DNA of 64,000 bases from positions 1 through 64,000 of the forward strand of contig MU832241.1 of the NCBI GenBank assembly GCA_029204225.1. Direction: 5' to 3'. Source of the DNA: Diphasiastrum complanatum (Eukaryota; Streptophyta; Lycopodiopsida; Lycopodiales; Lycopodiaceae). Below the pieces are notes generated by a model, which worked only from the letters and a program-made list of their open reading frames with translations, had not been told where the DNA came from and made no database searches. Below, piece by piece: positions 13,661 through 25,442 of this stretch (positions are counted from its first letter, which is position 1; each line of letters begins with the position of its first letter). Made by a program: the position numbers and the translations under genes.

Positions 13661-15247
13661 CTAGGACATATCTATTTGTCAAAAAAAACTCAACATTCAT
13701 TGAAGAGAAAAAATAGGACGGCCAATATCCCATTTCACACAGGAAAGTAAGGGTCCCCCATGCGGCAGATGACTTGGCATAACAAATGCAGACTTGGGTA
13801 AGTGAACATGCCAAGCACTACCCCCTGGCATCTCCACTATGGTAGGCTCCTATGTTTCAAGAGACCTTCAGATTTAATTTTTGTATGCAAGAGAACATCA
13901 TGTACATCGCTACAGGAGAGAGGAGAGAGAATGAAGGTCAACTCTGCACGTTTGTGTTTGAAATATAGATGAAGAAAGATTAAAAAATAAAAATATGAGG
14001 GGTAAAAATCGCCCTAATTTTGTTGGGACTACTCACAATTAGGATACAATGTTATTTTGAGAATACCCATTATTTCAGGGAGCGGGGAGCGTTTGGAGCC
14101 ACTCCTAGACCCCCTCGAGGCTCGTAGTTTTGTTGTCCCGCTTCTTAATGAAGATACACTGAAATTTTGGGGGAGTACACACTTTCTTAAGTAGCATTAA
14201 AAAACAGCTCCTAGACAACGAGCCCCAGAGGTTGTCGTGGAGCAGACTAAAGCTTTTGAGCTAGCGCTCAATTTATGACTCATCGTCAGCTCCGAGGCTC
14301 ATCTAACCAAATTAGCCAGATCATCCACAGCTCAAAAGCTTAGCCATGTTCATCTAAAATCACTTTGAGACTTTGGGAGTATCACCTAGATGAGTCTAAT
14401 GGGTGCATTTCTGGTACTCCCAAGACACAGCTTCACAACAAATGCCAAGCGGCTAACATGGTTGAATGTACACTATTACTATTCTATTAGAATCTCCTTG
14501 GCTACACAACTCAACTCTGCGGAAGTGAAATGCTGGTACTAGTGCTAAAAAGCGGGCGGCAGGTGCTTTGAGCATTATATTTCCAAAAAAATAGATAGTT
14601 TGCATTTGCAATAAATAGCTTCTTGCCACGGGAATAAAAAGACCAAGACTTTGTTCAATAATAGTTCAGAGACACACTAAAGTAGTCTCAGACTTTTGGA
14701 GAAAATTATTTTCATATATTGTCTCCGTCTTGAATTTTCAAGGCTATGCTTAAAACCAACATTGCATTTACAAGACGACTATAGCATAATAATAGGAAAC
14801 AGATCCAGATTTTATGAAACTTGCAATATAATGTCAATTTTGCATTGGGAAAGATTGGAAGGGGTAGAGCTACGACTTACATTTTTGAGCATTAAAGAAA
14901 AGAAGAGCCTTATGCAGCGCTAAAGTGTAGTTATCAGGAGGTGCGGGATGATGATGATGCCTAGGTGCAGTTTTCACGATCAAAACTATCAAGCCTATTA
15001 ACAGCGCTGTTCCGAAGAAGAAAAACATGAACAATGTGAAGAACTTCTTGCTGCAAGTCATGCATCCAAGGTCAATGTACTTTTTCTTCTTTTTCTCTCC
15101 AGCACCGAGAAGCCAGCTCTGCTGCGTCTCCTCCAACTTCTGCAATGCGGCTCGATCCATGTCCATATTCCTACTATGCTCATCATCATTTGAATCCATG
15201 GACAACTCCAGAGAACCTCCCCAAGCATTATTATACATCGCCGACAT
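4848..15247 (-). CDS. KOR1: KORRIGAN-type membrane-anchored endo-1,4-beta-glucanase (GH9), six exons
   Basis: Endoglucanase of the cellulose-synthase-associated KORRIGAN class, acting at the plasma membrane and trafficking compartments in cellulose deposition. Exons (leftward): 15247-14881, 11788-11484, 11264-10806, 10475-10340, 9959-9787, 5246-4848; every junction is GT-AG and the phases join without a break. From the conserved start MYNNAWGG (ATG at 15238) the product is 609 residues, close to the usual ~620; an in-frame ATG three codons upstream (15247) has the better context. Visible: dileucine-type SWLLG (41-45), one membrane helix (~67-88) after a lysine run, [13 protein letters not shown], catalytic-site YYDAGD (Asp155/Asp158), [15 protein letters not shown] (502-506), FTEPT with Glu561, and the proline-rich end [10 protein letters not shown] typical of the class. 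No frameshift or missing catalytic residue seen. It is the best-supported host gene here; paralogue number within the KOR family is uncertain. Confidence 0.96.
5247..9786 (-). other. Intron 5 of the glucanase gene (4.5 kb)
   Basis: Intron between the exon ending ...FSRSQ and the exon starting IDYVLG, bounded by GTAAG and CAG on the minus strand. Its size is unusual for this gene, whose middle introns are only 219-380 bp. Apart from the hAT-like element at 6969-7655 it is AT-rich with no gene or exon recognised. Confidence 0.85.
6969..7655. mobile_element. Non-autonomous hAT-like element in intron 5
   Basis: The ends TATAGATGCAC (left) and GTGCAACTATG (right) are inverted repeats with two mismatches over 11 bases. 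They are flanked by ATCCATAG (6961-6968) and ATCCATAC (7656-7663), an 8-bp target duplication with one mismatch, which is the hAT length. The left arm repeats GCGTTTCTGAA-like words in both orientations, the centre has an exact 22-bp direct repeat (7186-7207 and 7211-7232), and 7300-7415 is a GC-rich foldback. No transposase is encoded. The superfamily call is an inference from duplication length; the terminal bases do not fit the usual hAT consensus closely. Confidence 0.65.
12439..12512. repeat. (AG)n microsatellite in intron 1
   Basis: 37 uninterrupted AG units. Confidence 0.97.
13630..13658. repeat. (CA)n microsatellite in intron 1
   Basis: About 14 uninterrupted CA units. Confidence 0.97.
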
Positions 15248-16565
15248 GGTTGTAATATAAACAGGAGATTGCCTCCCGAAGAGAATATTCAATAGAATGC
15301 TCTCAACCTTAAGGTAGCGACAAAAGATCAACAGGTGCGTGAGGCTGAAAGAGCTAGTCTAACTATTACGAGCTTACAGTTCTCTTTTGTCTCCTTTCCC
15401 TCAGGATCTATTTCACCGCAACTCGGTTAGAGACTGAAACAGAACTTGCAGCAGCAGAAACGAGGAGAATCGCACCATCATCAGGAATATTTTCATATCA
15501 TCTTATGATATGTAATATCGAAGTTAACAACGTAAAATAGCTTCTACTGTGCTTTTTCTGATGTCTTTCACCATTATCTTCACATTGTACCATGATATTC
15601 AAAATCGAAGATAAGCACGTACGATAGGATGTATTCTTCTTCTTCAGACTTTTTCCGCCATTGTCAAAGTTTAGAGCTCTTTCGCGTGTGACAGACTGGT
15701 GGCCATCGGTACTGTGCACTCAAGTTGTCATTGGCTGCAGCAAGTCTCATTCAGTCAGAATAGTTCAGCTTCACAGAGCAATGAGCATGCACTAAGATCA
15801 CCTAGCATCAGTATCTTGGGCTATTGAACGACGTACATCATCTGACAGCTACACAACAAAGTAGGAAATCTGGAAACTTCAGTCAAATATTTCACATGCG
15901 AAATACAGTTCAAATATCACAGCTCTGCAGAGATTTGAAATGACAGTCAGCTTTCTAACACATCACTGACATCACCATCGGCAAGTTCGTTCAACGTTCG
16001 TTCAAGATTTTTCAGCTTCCCCCGGGAATGCACATTGAGTACGAAAATAAGTGAGCATGGCTATCTAGAGTTTCTGAAGGACGTACAATATCGACATCAA
16101 ATAAGCAGGAATTCAGTCAAATATTTCAAATAAAGAAATATTATAAATGTGCTGAGATTTGATATCAAGACCAGCTTTTAACACATCATCAACGGCAAGC
16201 TCCCTCAACATTTATTCAAGAACTTTCAGCTTCACACGAGAATGAACATAGTTCGCTATCCTCGCCATATCTAACGCTGAAATAAGCTATCATGGCTATA
16301 TCGAAAGCTTCTGAAGGACGTACATTATCTGACTGTCACACAAAACTAGGAATTCTGGAAGCTTCAGTCAAGTATTAAATCGAAAAACTGTTACTTTTTT
16401 GGCTCAAACTTGGCATACAGGTCCAATTTCTTACACAAAAACATCATCTGCAAGCTCCCTTCAGATCGCAAAGCGATTTTACGAATCACACGATCGCATT
16501 TCTGTCGCTGAAGCTTCAAAAACCTGAGCAGACAACGATCGAATGGAAAAAAGAATTCACGCAGA

Positions 16566-16616
<51 letters not shown>

Positions 16617-16960
16617 CGGGAAGAAAGCGATTGGCTAAATTTGACGCCCGACCACTTGGATTCTCGCCACGTGTAAGATAGTCTCATTTCAATCTGAGGT
16701 GAACACGTGGCAAAATCTGAACGTTTTGTGACAAAATCCAACGGCTGCGAGCGGAAGGCAGCGAGGACGAAAGAGGTCGCAGAGGGAACGGACCTCAGGT
16801 GGCTAGCGTTAGCCTCGAGGCCCCAGGCAAACAGCTTTTAGGGACAACGAGCAAAGCATTGAGGAGATGAGAAACGACCCTACACGTGTCGGTCACCCAA
16901 TGGAGAATCGCAAAACAAGCCTACGCGTGTCGGTCACCACAGTAGTCTAGAGGGAAGAAA
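15248..16960 (-). promoter_or_regulatory. Upstream region of the glucanase gene with G-box-like motifs
   Basis: This is the 5' UTR and promoter interval by position; the transcription start was not identified and a 5' UTR intron is possible. ACGTG-core words cluster at its far end: CCACGTGTAAG near 16668, ACACGTGGC near 16702 and TACACGTGTCGG near 16882, plus the variant TACGCGTGTCGG near 16922. The last two lie in a duplicated context ending GTGTCGGTCACC. The region also holds a (GA)n tract. Function as a promoter is inference. Confidence 0.4.
16569..16614. repeat. (GA)n microsatellite upstream of the glucanase gene
   Basis: 23 uninterrupted GA units; CT/GA-rich tracts are common in plant 5' flanking regions. 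Confidence 0.97.
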
Positions 16961-19517
16961 ACCTTGGTGCTCGGTGGGCCCCGGTGGCATTACGGGGGAA
17001 TTGATTAAGAAATTATAGATTCCTTCTTTATTTTTTATTTTTTTGTAATGTCATGATATGATGACCTTTTTGGGGCTCAACATTCTTGCACTTGGCTTGA
17101 TAATGGTTTTTAGTGGGTCCCAACTCCCAAACCCAACACAAGAGAGGCCAGGGCCTCCTTTCTTAAGAGTGCCTTTGTCCAAGGCCAATATCCTCCTAAT
17201 AAGGTCTTGACTCTGGGAGAGGTGAGGCCTTCGCTATTCCTTCACATAATGCAAAGTTCAAGGTTTTTCTTAACGCTTCAAGTTTCTCTCAAGCAAGTTT
17301 GTGTTTTTGGTTAAAGTTGAGTTTTACGTTGCTCTCATCATGATCACATAGCACTTGGCCCTTTGAACAAAAGGTCGAGAGTCTTCTCTACTCAAGGTCT
17401 TGATTTTGAGCCAACACCTTCCACCACAACATCTAACTCAAGAAATTTTTAGTCTAATCTATACTCTTGTGCACTTCATAGCTTGGCTCAATGTCACATC
17501 TTGAGTAAAAGATTCATGTGTCTTTCATGGTAACACCTCAAGGTACCACAAGTTCTTAGTCAAGTCTTGGCCAACCTGGGTCACCTAGCATCTGCATATA
17601 TGAAATGCTTGAGGAAGATCGGGAATAACTTTTTGAAATGTTTGCCTACTCTTTATTCTCCTATCAAATTCAATTCTAAGAAATCTCAACAAACATAATT
17701 AGTAACAATAGTCAATGTTTATTAAAAGATGACAATTGTCGCTATCTATCAAACAATGTCTATCAAACAATGAGAATTTTGCTAATTGACACTAAACTAG
17801 CAATCAAGATCAAATTTTCTAAGTACATTAAAGAGCCAAAGTAGGAGTGATTCTTCTATTCGTCATAAGATCTCAATGAGCCTTTTTGAAAAGCAATCAC
17901 GATCCTATTGTGTTCACACAAAATTTCTACATATAGCTTAAATTTTTAGATCAATAAATTATCCTTTTCTTAGCATTGAATCTTGGTTGACATAAACCTT
18001 AACATTGAAGCTTTAGCTTTAATTCTTCGATCAATAAATTATCTTTTTCTTGTTTTGCATCGGCAATCAGTGAATCGTGGTCGACATAAACCCTAAGATT
18101 GAAGCCTTAAATGAATTTTGAGATTAGTGTAAGAAAATGTCCTTCTCTTGGGAGCTTTTTATGTGGTTTGAGGAACCTTGCGACAATGTTCAAGACCATC
18201 GTTGGGCGGGTGCATAGGTGGGCAACGAGTATCAACAATAGGTAGGGTATGAAGGAACCACCCTTGACTAGTATGGGACCCTTGTGATAATACTAGGGTC
18301 GACACCCCAACGCCCAATACTTGGATCAATTCTCTACGTAACCTAGTATTGGCCCAAGCAATAATATCCAAGAAAATACTTGGATCATGCATACTTAGTG
18401 TGGAGATTATGACAAAGGTCCTTTCTTGTTAAGTGAATTTTTTGCATGTTACTCTAATGTAGAGAATTTTTGCAATGTAGTTATCTTGTTTTTGGTATGT
18501 TTATACATGTAATCAGAAGCTCATAAATTGGAGTCACAACTCTCTAGCTGCCCTTCTCTTCTTCCATTTCTTATGGATTGTAAAATAGCCTTGCAATTAT
18601 TCAAAACCAAACCATGCAACTCAAAGTTTGTGTGTATATTGATACCAAGTGTATTACGATAATTTGAAACCGTGGTGCCAATTGGTTATTTTTCAAAAAA
18701 TTCTTTCAATTCTAGGATCTCATTGGTATTAGAAATATCAAACAATCTCTGACCGATTCCACACAACTTAGGATTTGGTCCTAGAACTAAATGGACCATA
18801 TCCTTCTAATCACTAGTCTCAATGGGAACCCGCTTTTGCACCAAATAAAAATCACGAGTTAAGGTAGAATGTATATGATAGTACACAACCCACTTATCAA
18901 AAAGATATTTATGTCCAAAAACAACTAAACTAGGCCCACTCAACACTAATCATGTAATATATTAACACTCTAAGCTCCAAGTGGCACTCTCAACGCAATG
19001 TTATGAGTTTCCACCACGCCCTCATGTTCTGAAGACATCATTGATTCACACATCTAAGCTTAGGTGGATTATTTGCACACGAGACCATGATATGTATTTG
19101 TCCACATGCAATGTTCACAAACACAAACACACACGATATGTGGACCATCTCACTATATATCCAACTAGTTTCTATCACAAATATTCGCTTACAAGATTTT
19201 CTTTGAAGCATTTGCCAGTTGGCGTTATCACAAACCTTGTATAGTGGTTGGTTGGAAGATTTTCAACACATGGATCCCGACACAAACATCTATTTTGTCT
19301 GTAAACAATTTGCAACAATAAATAATGGAGACTTGAAATCTTTGATGTCATAAAGATGTAATTAGCTAAGCTAGTCACCAGTGAACAGTGCATTTTGTAT
19401 TATTACAACAGAAAGATGTACCATTATAATGAGTTTGTAAAGTTACACCTATCATGCTAAAAGCACCTATTCAGTATAGATGATTTTTGAATTGGAAAGC
19501 ACATGACTTCGAGCACA
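16961..19517. other. AT-rich region, no gene recognised
   Basis: No open frame with a recognisable motif, no LTR ends and no RNA gene were seen. Short frames at 18159-18392 (-) and 18981-19244 (+) lack any family signature. Confidence 0.5.
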
Positions 19518-20942
19518 TTAGATGGATGGGAGAAAATTGTCCCATTTAGTCTCGATCCCCATTAGATGTTCTAAGTCCCAGACGTAAGTTTCTGCCGCAC
19601 GGACTGTTGGATTAGGGCAATTGATATAATGGGTTGCGAATGTTGTGAGAGCCCTTCTGGCATCTACATCCGTAGTCCACCCATATCCTGATTGTATGAT
19701 CGGCCAATTAAAATTCTGAAATGTGATTTTGTCCAGAGGGGTGCTGCATTCCACCCATTTGGATCTTCGTGTACATGGCAGTGCGTTCACCCGTAATTGT
19801 TGTGGACTTGTCACGTAGGCCCTGATGGCCGTAGGGTCTCTTTTGAACAACTATTGATGCCACTCTGGTCGTGGTTGGAGGGCGGGTAATGCTTGAAGTT
19901 CTTTGCCCTTTATGGTCTGAGCTGAAAACGATATATTTGATGATGTGGCTTGGTTTTGGCTGGTATCTACGCCTTGCCCCTGGTCTTGCGTCTTAGCAAC
20001 CGTATTTGTTTGCCCTTGATCTTGGCCTTCAGACCGTTGATCTTGGTTAAATCTCCCTACTGCCTACTGGCTTTGGTCTTGGCTGGTACTGGCCTGTGCA
20101 ACATAAAAAATTGGTGGCGGTGGAATTACCATGGGGGTGGGTTGGGCCTTCGTGTCCATGAATTTTTGGCACACCTTGAGGGCTTGCTTGGCCTGGGCAA
20201 GCTCGTGAGTTGCGCTTGCCTGATATGCAGCTTGGCAATCTCGTGGTGCCCTTCTTGTTCATGTTGTTGCGTCAGAATCAATTCGTGTTGCAGCTTGGTG
20301 AAATCTGCTCGCAACTGTGTGCTACTCGTCACCGGGTGTAGTACCCTATTTTCCATAATGGCTTTGGCCGCTACCGCATCTAGGATGTATTTTTCCAGAG
20401 TCTGGTATGCCATCATTAGGTCTATGGGAGTAGCCGGTACATTGGCACTGATAGGGACTTGTTAGGATCAACCCGATCTGGTGATAGTACGAAAATTGTT
20501 TGAATAAATGCGTCATCAGGCAATGGTTGGTTGCCCTCGGCAACCTTTGGTGGCGAAGCAGGTGGGGTCTGAGAAGCAACTGTGGAAACAGGGGTGAGGA
20601 CGGTTTGTCCGAACGAGAGGGCGGGAGGAATAGAGGAGAACTAAAGGGTGGTGTGGAGTATGGAAGAAGGCGAAGATGGAGTAGAAAGGGTCTGGCGTGG
20701 GGGTGAAAAATTGATGACTTGCATCCACGCCAGAGTGTCTGGAGACAATTGAGAATGAACGGAATGGAAGCAACGGTGGCGACAGGAGTGATGGAGGATG
20801 CGATGGTGATGGACGGAGTAGTGGATAACGGAACAGAGATAGGAATCGTATCAACAACAGAAACGGGGGTGGACACAGAAGCAGATGTGGATGGAACAGG
20901 AAGAGAGGTAGCGACAACAGAGATCGGAGTGGGGGTTTGCAT
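19518..20942 (-). pseudogene. Unidentified decayed reading frame, Pro/Ser/Thr-rich then coiled-coil
   Basis: Leftward reading from 20942 gives a Pro/Ser/Thr/Val-rich low-complexity N-terminus. After frame shifts a helical, Gln-rich segment follows (20126-20416, around AVAAKAIMENRVLHPV). It continues through a Gln/Asp-rich stretch into a 110-residue block (19518-19850) with the globular-looking text TFATHYINCPNPTVRAAETY. The three parts lie in different frames, so the gene is broken. The order of low-complexity, coiled coil and a basic C-terminal block resembles gag-like or structural proteins of retroelements, but no zinc knuckle, protease or polymerase is visible and I do not recognise the family. 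It ends next to copia A1. Confidence 0.4.
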
Positions 20943-21077
20943 GGAAGAAGAAGTGGCGGTTGTTGATGGGGTGGTTAGTGCGGTAGTGGAGGTGCGTCTT
21001 CAGATAGCAGGTGGAGATGTGGATGTAGAGACAGTGCCACGCATTCGTTTGCTGGCCTTTGTATTAATAGCCGTAGG

Positions 21078-23729
21078 TTGCTAACCAAGTTGGATGTGTT
21101 GCAAGGGAGCAAATTTCTATTCAAGAGGTTTGGCACAAAAGGATGGGACACCTCAACTTCAAGTCATTGGAGGTAATGGCAAGGAAGAAGGTTGTGATTG
21201 GTCTTCCAAGTTCCTTAAGTAATGACAAGCATGTTTGTGAGTCTTGTGCTTTGTCTAAGTCACGTAGACTACCTTATACTAGATCTATTTCTAGATCTAC
21301 AAAGCCTTTTCAACTTGTACATTCGGATATTCATGGTTTTACTACAATTAGCAATAGTGGAGCTAAGATGTATGTAACATTCATTGATGATTTTAGTAGA
21401 TTTTGTTGGATCTATCTACTAAACAACAAGGATGAAGTGTATGATGTCTTTGTCAAGTTCAAAAATGCAAGGGCGAACCAATTTTTCACAAAGATCAAGT
21501 GCTTGAGAGGTGACAATGGTGGTGAGTACATATCTAACAAGTTCAAGGCCTTTTGTGATGAGCATGGGATCAAGAGGGAGTATACAACATCAAGGACCCC
21601 AAACAAAATGGAATGGCCGAAAGGAAGAATAGGACTTTATGTGAAAGTGCTAAAGCTATGAGGTTAAGTGCTAATCTTGACAAACCATTTTGGGATCAAG
21701 CTTTGTTGTGTGCCAATTTCTTGTGCAATAGGTGGCCAAGTGCTATTTTGGATGGAAGGACACCTTTTGAGATGCTATTCAAGAGGATGCCAAGTGTCAA
21801 CTTTCTAAGAACCTTTGGATGCACATGCTATGTTAACATTACTCTTGATGATAGGACCAAGGAAGATCAATCTTCAAGTAAAGCCTACAAGGTTTACATT
21901 CCTTCTACTAACAAAGTGATTGTTGGTAGAGATGTCATTTTTGATGAGGGGAACATTCCAAAGGTGTCTTCAAGCATGATTGATGGTAGAGTGGATGAAT
22001 CTAACATTCTTGATGTTGATGAGAAAGATCTTACTTTGGATGGTGGTGATGATGGACCTTCATCAAGTCAAAAGCCAAGGAGAACATCAAGAGAAAGACA
22101 AGTATCTTCAAGGCTCACATATGATCAAAAGTGTAAGCAAGTAGTTTCTGGAAATTATGTTGCTTTCCTAACCTCTTTGGATGAGCCTACAAGTGTAGAT
22201 CAAGCAAGGAAAGAAGAGGAGTGGATCCAAGCAATTGATCTTGAGTATCAAGCTCTTATGAAGAATGGAACATGGAGATTGGTCTAAGGACAAGAAAGCT
22301 ATTGGATGCAAATGGATCTTCAAGGTAAAGACAAACCAAGATGGATCTATCAACAAGTACAAGGCAAGGTTAATGGCAAAAGGATATGCTCAACAACAAG
22401 GAATTGACTATGATGAGACCTTTGCACCCGTGGCAAAGATGGTAAGCATTCGAGTCATCATTTCACTTGCTACACTTTATGGATGGGATCTATGGCAAAT
22501 GGACATTTCAAATGCATTCTTGAATGGTGATCTTGAGGAGTAAGTATACATGGAGCAATCCAAGAGCTACATTTCATCAACAAAGCCAAATCATGTGTGT
22601 CTTCTACAAAAGAGTTTGTATGGCCTTAAGCAAGCACCAAGGAGTTGGTATGCTAAGCTTAACAATTGTTTACTCTCTCAAGGCTTTGTTATGAGTGAGT
22701 ATGATCATTCACTTTATTATAGGTTTGTTGGAAATGATGTTACCATCTTGCTAATCTATGTGGATGATATCATCTTGAGTGGTGGAGACAATCAAGATGT
22801 GGAGGATATCAAGAATGCTCTTAAGAAGGAGTTTGAGGTGCATGATCTTGGTAATTTGCATTACATTTTAGCAATAGAAGTCATTAGATCTTCTCAATCT
22901 ACTTTCATTTGTTAAGAGAAGTATGCTAATTCTATTCTAGAAAGATTTCATATGGTAGATGCAAAAGCTATTGATATACCTATGGAGTGTCATGTAAAGC
23001 TAACTATAAGAGGTAAGAAGATCCTTCGAGGACATTACTCTCTATAGGAAGCTAGTTGGTTCACTCATCTATCTAACCATTACTAGACCTGATCTAAGCT
23101 ATTGTGTTGGAAGATTGAGTCAGTTCATGCAAGATCCTAGTGAGGAGCATTGGAAGCTAGGAAAGCGAGTTTTGAGGTACATCATTGGAACTCGAGATTT
23201 TGGATATTGTATGAGGGATCATCACCTAATCTTTTTGGATTTTCAGATTCGGACTATGCTGGAGATGTAATGGATAGGAAATCCATTAGTGCTTATTGTA
23301 TTTTCATAGGTGATGGAGCTATATCATGGATGTCAGAGAAACAAGCCACTATCTCATTGTCATCTAGTGAGGCCGAGTACAAAGCTCTTACACATTGCAC
23401 AAAGGAGATGGTATGGATCAAGAGGATGATCAAGGATCTTCACTTGCTGGATTTTCAGAGAGCCCAATCATCTTTTGTGACAATCAATCAGCCAAAAGAA
23501 TGGCATCCAATCCTATCTTTCATGCTAGGAGCAAGCATATTGAGATACAATATCATTCTGTGAAGGAGCGAGTCATTGCAAAGGAGGTGGAGCCTCAACA
23601 TGTGTCTTCAAGGGAATGTGTAGCTGATATCTTCACCAGAGCATTGGGAAAAGACTTGTTCATGAAGCATAGGACTTCACTTGGAGTATTATCAAAGTCT
23701 ATGCTAAAACTAGTTGAAGAGGGAGTGTG
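21078..23729 (+). pseudogene. Copia A1 pol remnant (integrase, RT, RNase H)
   Basis: Integrase zinc motif and core: HKRMGHLNFKS, CESC, HSDIHGF, DDFSRF, DNGGEYIS (21135-21560). A one-base loss at about 21600 breaks the TPQQNGMAERKNRT segment. The frame resumes at 21613 and runs into RT ([42 protein letters not shown]) with a shift near 22270 and a stop at 22543. The catalytic RT motif YVDDIILSG follows near 22758. RNase H has DSDYAGD, SSSEAEYKAL, CDNQSA and HARSKHIEI, with shifts near 22915-23150 and 23460. The terminal stop overlaps the LTR start. Not functional. Confidence 0.92.
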
Positions 23730-24360
23730 AAAGATTCAACTAGTTTCATCACATTTCCATATTTGGCATATTGAGGCCAAAACTTGTTTTAGATTTAGAG
23801 GTTGACTTTTCAAAGTTCATTAGTCTAAATTTCATTTGAATAAACACTTTTTGAAAGTGTGGAAAAGATAGAATGCGAGTTTGAGTAGATTCAATTTGAA
23901 TAAGTTGGGTACATTGAATCTAGACCCAAAATTAGTAGGGCTAGCATTTTGGTGGGAAAGCTAAGTGGCCAAATAGGGTTTGGACCTGCTATAAAAGGAT
24001 GTAACTCATGGAGAGAGTGATCTTCTCTCTTCTCTATTTCATTTCATGCTTATACATGGTTCTCTTGGGTTCTACTATCCATTGGTGCACTATCTTGGTG
24101 ATTGCTTGCAATTCTATGTATAGAATGATCTATATTTGTTATTTTTGGATCCACACATGTGAAATATAGTAGCTTGCTGGTTTTGTACGGACAACAACAG
24201 TACATAATCATTCAAGTTTGATCAAGTTCTATTAGTGTTTGCATCTCAAATTGTGTGTAGATGCTGATTTTTTTACATTGGTGAGATTGGTAGTGTATTT
24301 CTCTTTCTAACCAAAAATCATTCAAGTAGATTGGATCTTAAGGATCTGAAATCTTTCACA
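23726..24360 (+). repeat. Copia A1 3' LTR (635 bp)
   Basis: It begins TGTGAAAGAT and ends ATCTTTCACA, a perfect 10-bp terminal inversion with the TG...CA rule. It is preceded by the purine tract GAAGAGGGAG. A TATAAAAGG box lies at 23990. About 274 bp match the partial LTR of copia A2 on the opposite strand (32145-32418). Confidence 0.93.
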
Positions 24361-25416
24361 GAGGCCATGTTAGCAGTGATGATTAGAGGTCAAAAAAGTA
24401 GGAAAAACAGTGAAAAATGAAAAAAAGTTTTGGAAATGGTAGAAAACTGTGAATAGCGACTGTTGAATGACAAGAAGTGTAGTTCAGAGCGCAGATCGAT
24501 GTTCAGTATGATCAGATCATAGTTGGTAGGAAGTTTGGTCGCAAATGGAGAACTTGGTAATTTCAGTGTAAATTTTGGCAGAGATTCGCTAGCAAAGGTG
24601 ACAAATGACTCGAATTCAGTCCTTATATAGTGGAATTTAGAGTGCGTATTAGGTGAGATCCACTTTCCCTTGCTCAGTTCCACCCAAATTTTGGCAAGCA
24701 CCTTCTTCACAATATTCTAAGATCTCAGGGAAGTCTGCGAGAGTTCAGAAGGTGATTTGACTGTTATGCGAAGGTTTTGCGAGGGTTCAACTCTCGCAGG
24801 AAGTGATCTCTCGCACAACTTGCTCCTGTGATTGGATTTTCAAGATTAGACCATGTAGGCAGGCTAATTTCACTATTCTGATTCCATTTAGGCACCTTGC
24901 GAGGGTTGGTAAGTTGATCTTGATGCTTTGCGAGGGTTCTGAAAATTTTGCTTTTAGAAACCCTCGCATACACTAGAAAATGGTGATTCCTCCATCATAA
25001 ACTCTCGCAAAGATTTTCATGGATGCATTTGGGCCAGATCTGGTGACTGTCCAAGTTTCAAGAGCTATCTCCTAGAGGATCTCAAAAAAACATGAAAAGT
25101 TGCTCTTTTAGAGTGTTTTTTGACGAGATCTCGAGATTTTCTGATTTTTAACTTTTGTAAACTAGTAATCAGCCTCATCAAGGCTTGATCTACTGTTGGT
25201 AGTTCTCTAGAAGTTCTGATGGATACTTGGTAACAGATCCCTCAGTCAATATGATGATCAGCTTCCTTCTTGATCCTATCTAGATCTGAATCCTTCTTGG
25301 ATTCTGATGGATTTCTCCGATCTTGCCAGATCTGGTTGAATCATGATGGATTTAGCTTGATTTGACTTGACCTTCTTAGATCTAGCGGTGATGGCTTAGC
25401 AGATTAGCTTTTCATA
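24361..25416 (-). repeat. Gypsy G1 3' LTR, partial
   Basis: Non-coding sequence following the pol stop. The minus strand carries CTATATAAGG (24621-24630) as a TATA box. The segment contains several GCGAGGGTT words in both orientations (near 24779, 24896, 24931, 24958). The start near 25416, after the purine-rich GGTGGGGCACAT, is approximate, and the far end is missing at the copia A1 border. Confidence 0.6.
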
Positions 25417-25442
25417 ATGTGCCCCACCAATCTGGATCCATC

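Larger units (their letters stand above)
11789..14880 (-). other. Intron 1 of the glucanase gene (3.1 kb)
   Basis: It separates the membrane-anchor exon (donor GTAAGT next to 14880) from the exon that begins the catalytic domain (acceptor TTCAG, exon first base 11788). The joined codon is serine, giving AQKSGN as expected for the family. It holds an (AG)n tract and a (CA)n tract and no recognised gene. Confidence 0.88.
21078..24360 (+). mobile_element. Copia A1, 5'-truncated, with 3' LTR
   Basis: Ty1/copia fragment that starts abruptly inside integrase at about 21078, where it becomes alignable with copia A2 (30300 region, opposite strand), and ends in a complete LTR. Integrase, reverse transcriptase and RNase H lie in that copia order. 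There is no 5' LTR, gag or protease, so it was truncated or rearranged. The bases after the 3' LTR belong to the LTR of gypsy G1, suggesting insertion into G1. Confidence 0.9.

Noticed and set aside
16391-16741. 116-residue minus frame upstream of the glucanase gene
   Set aside because: Its core is a Ser-Leu run from the (GA)n tract and nothing else is recognisable.
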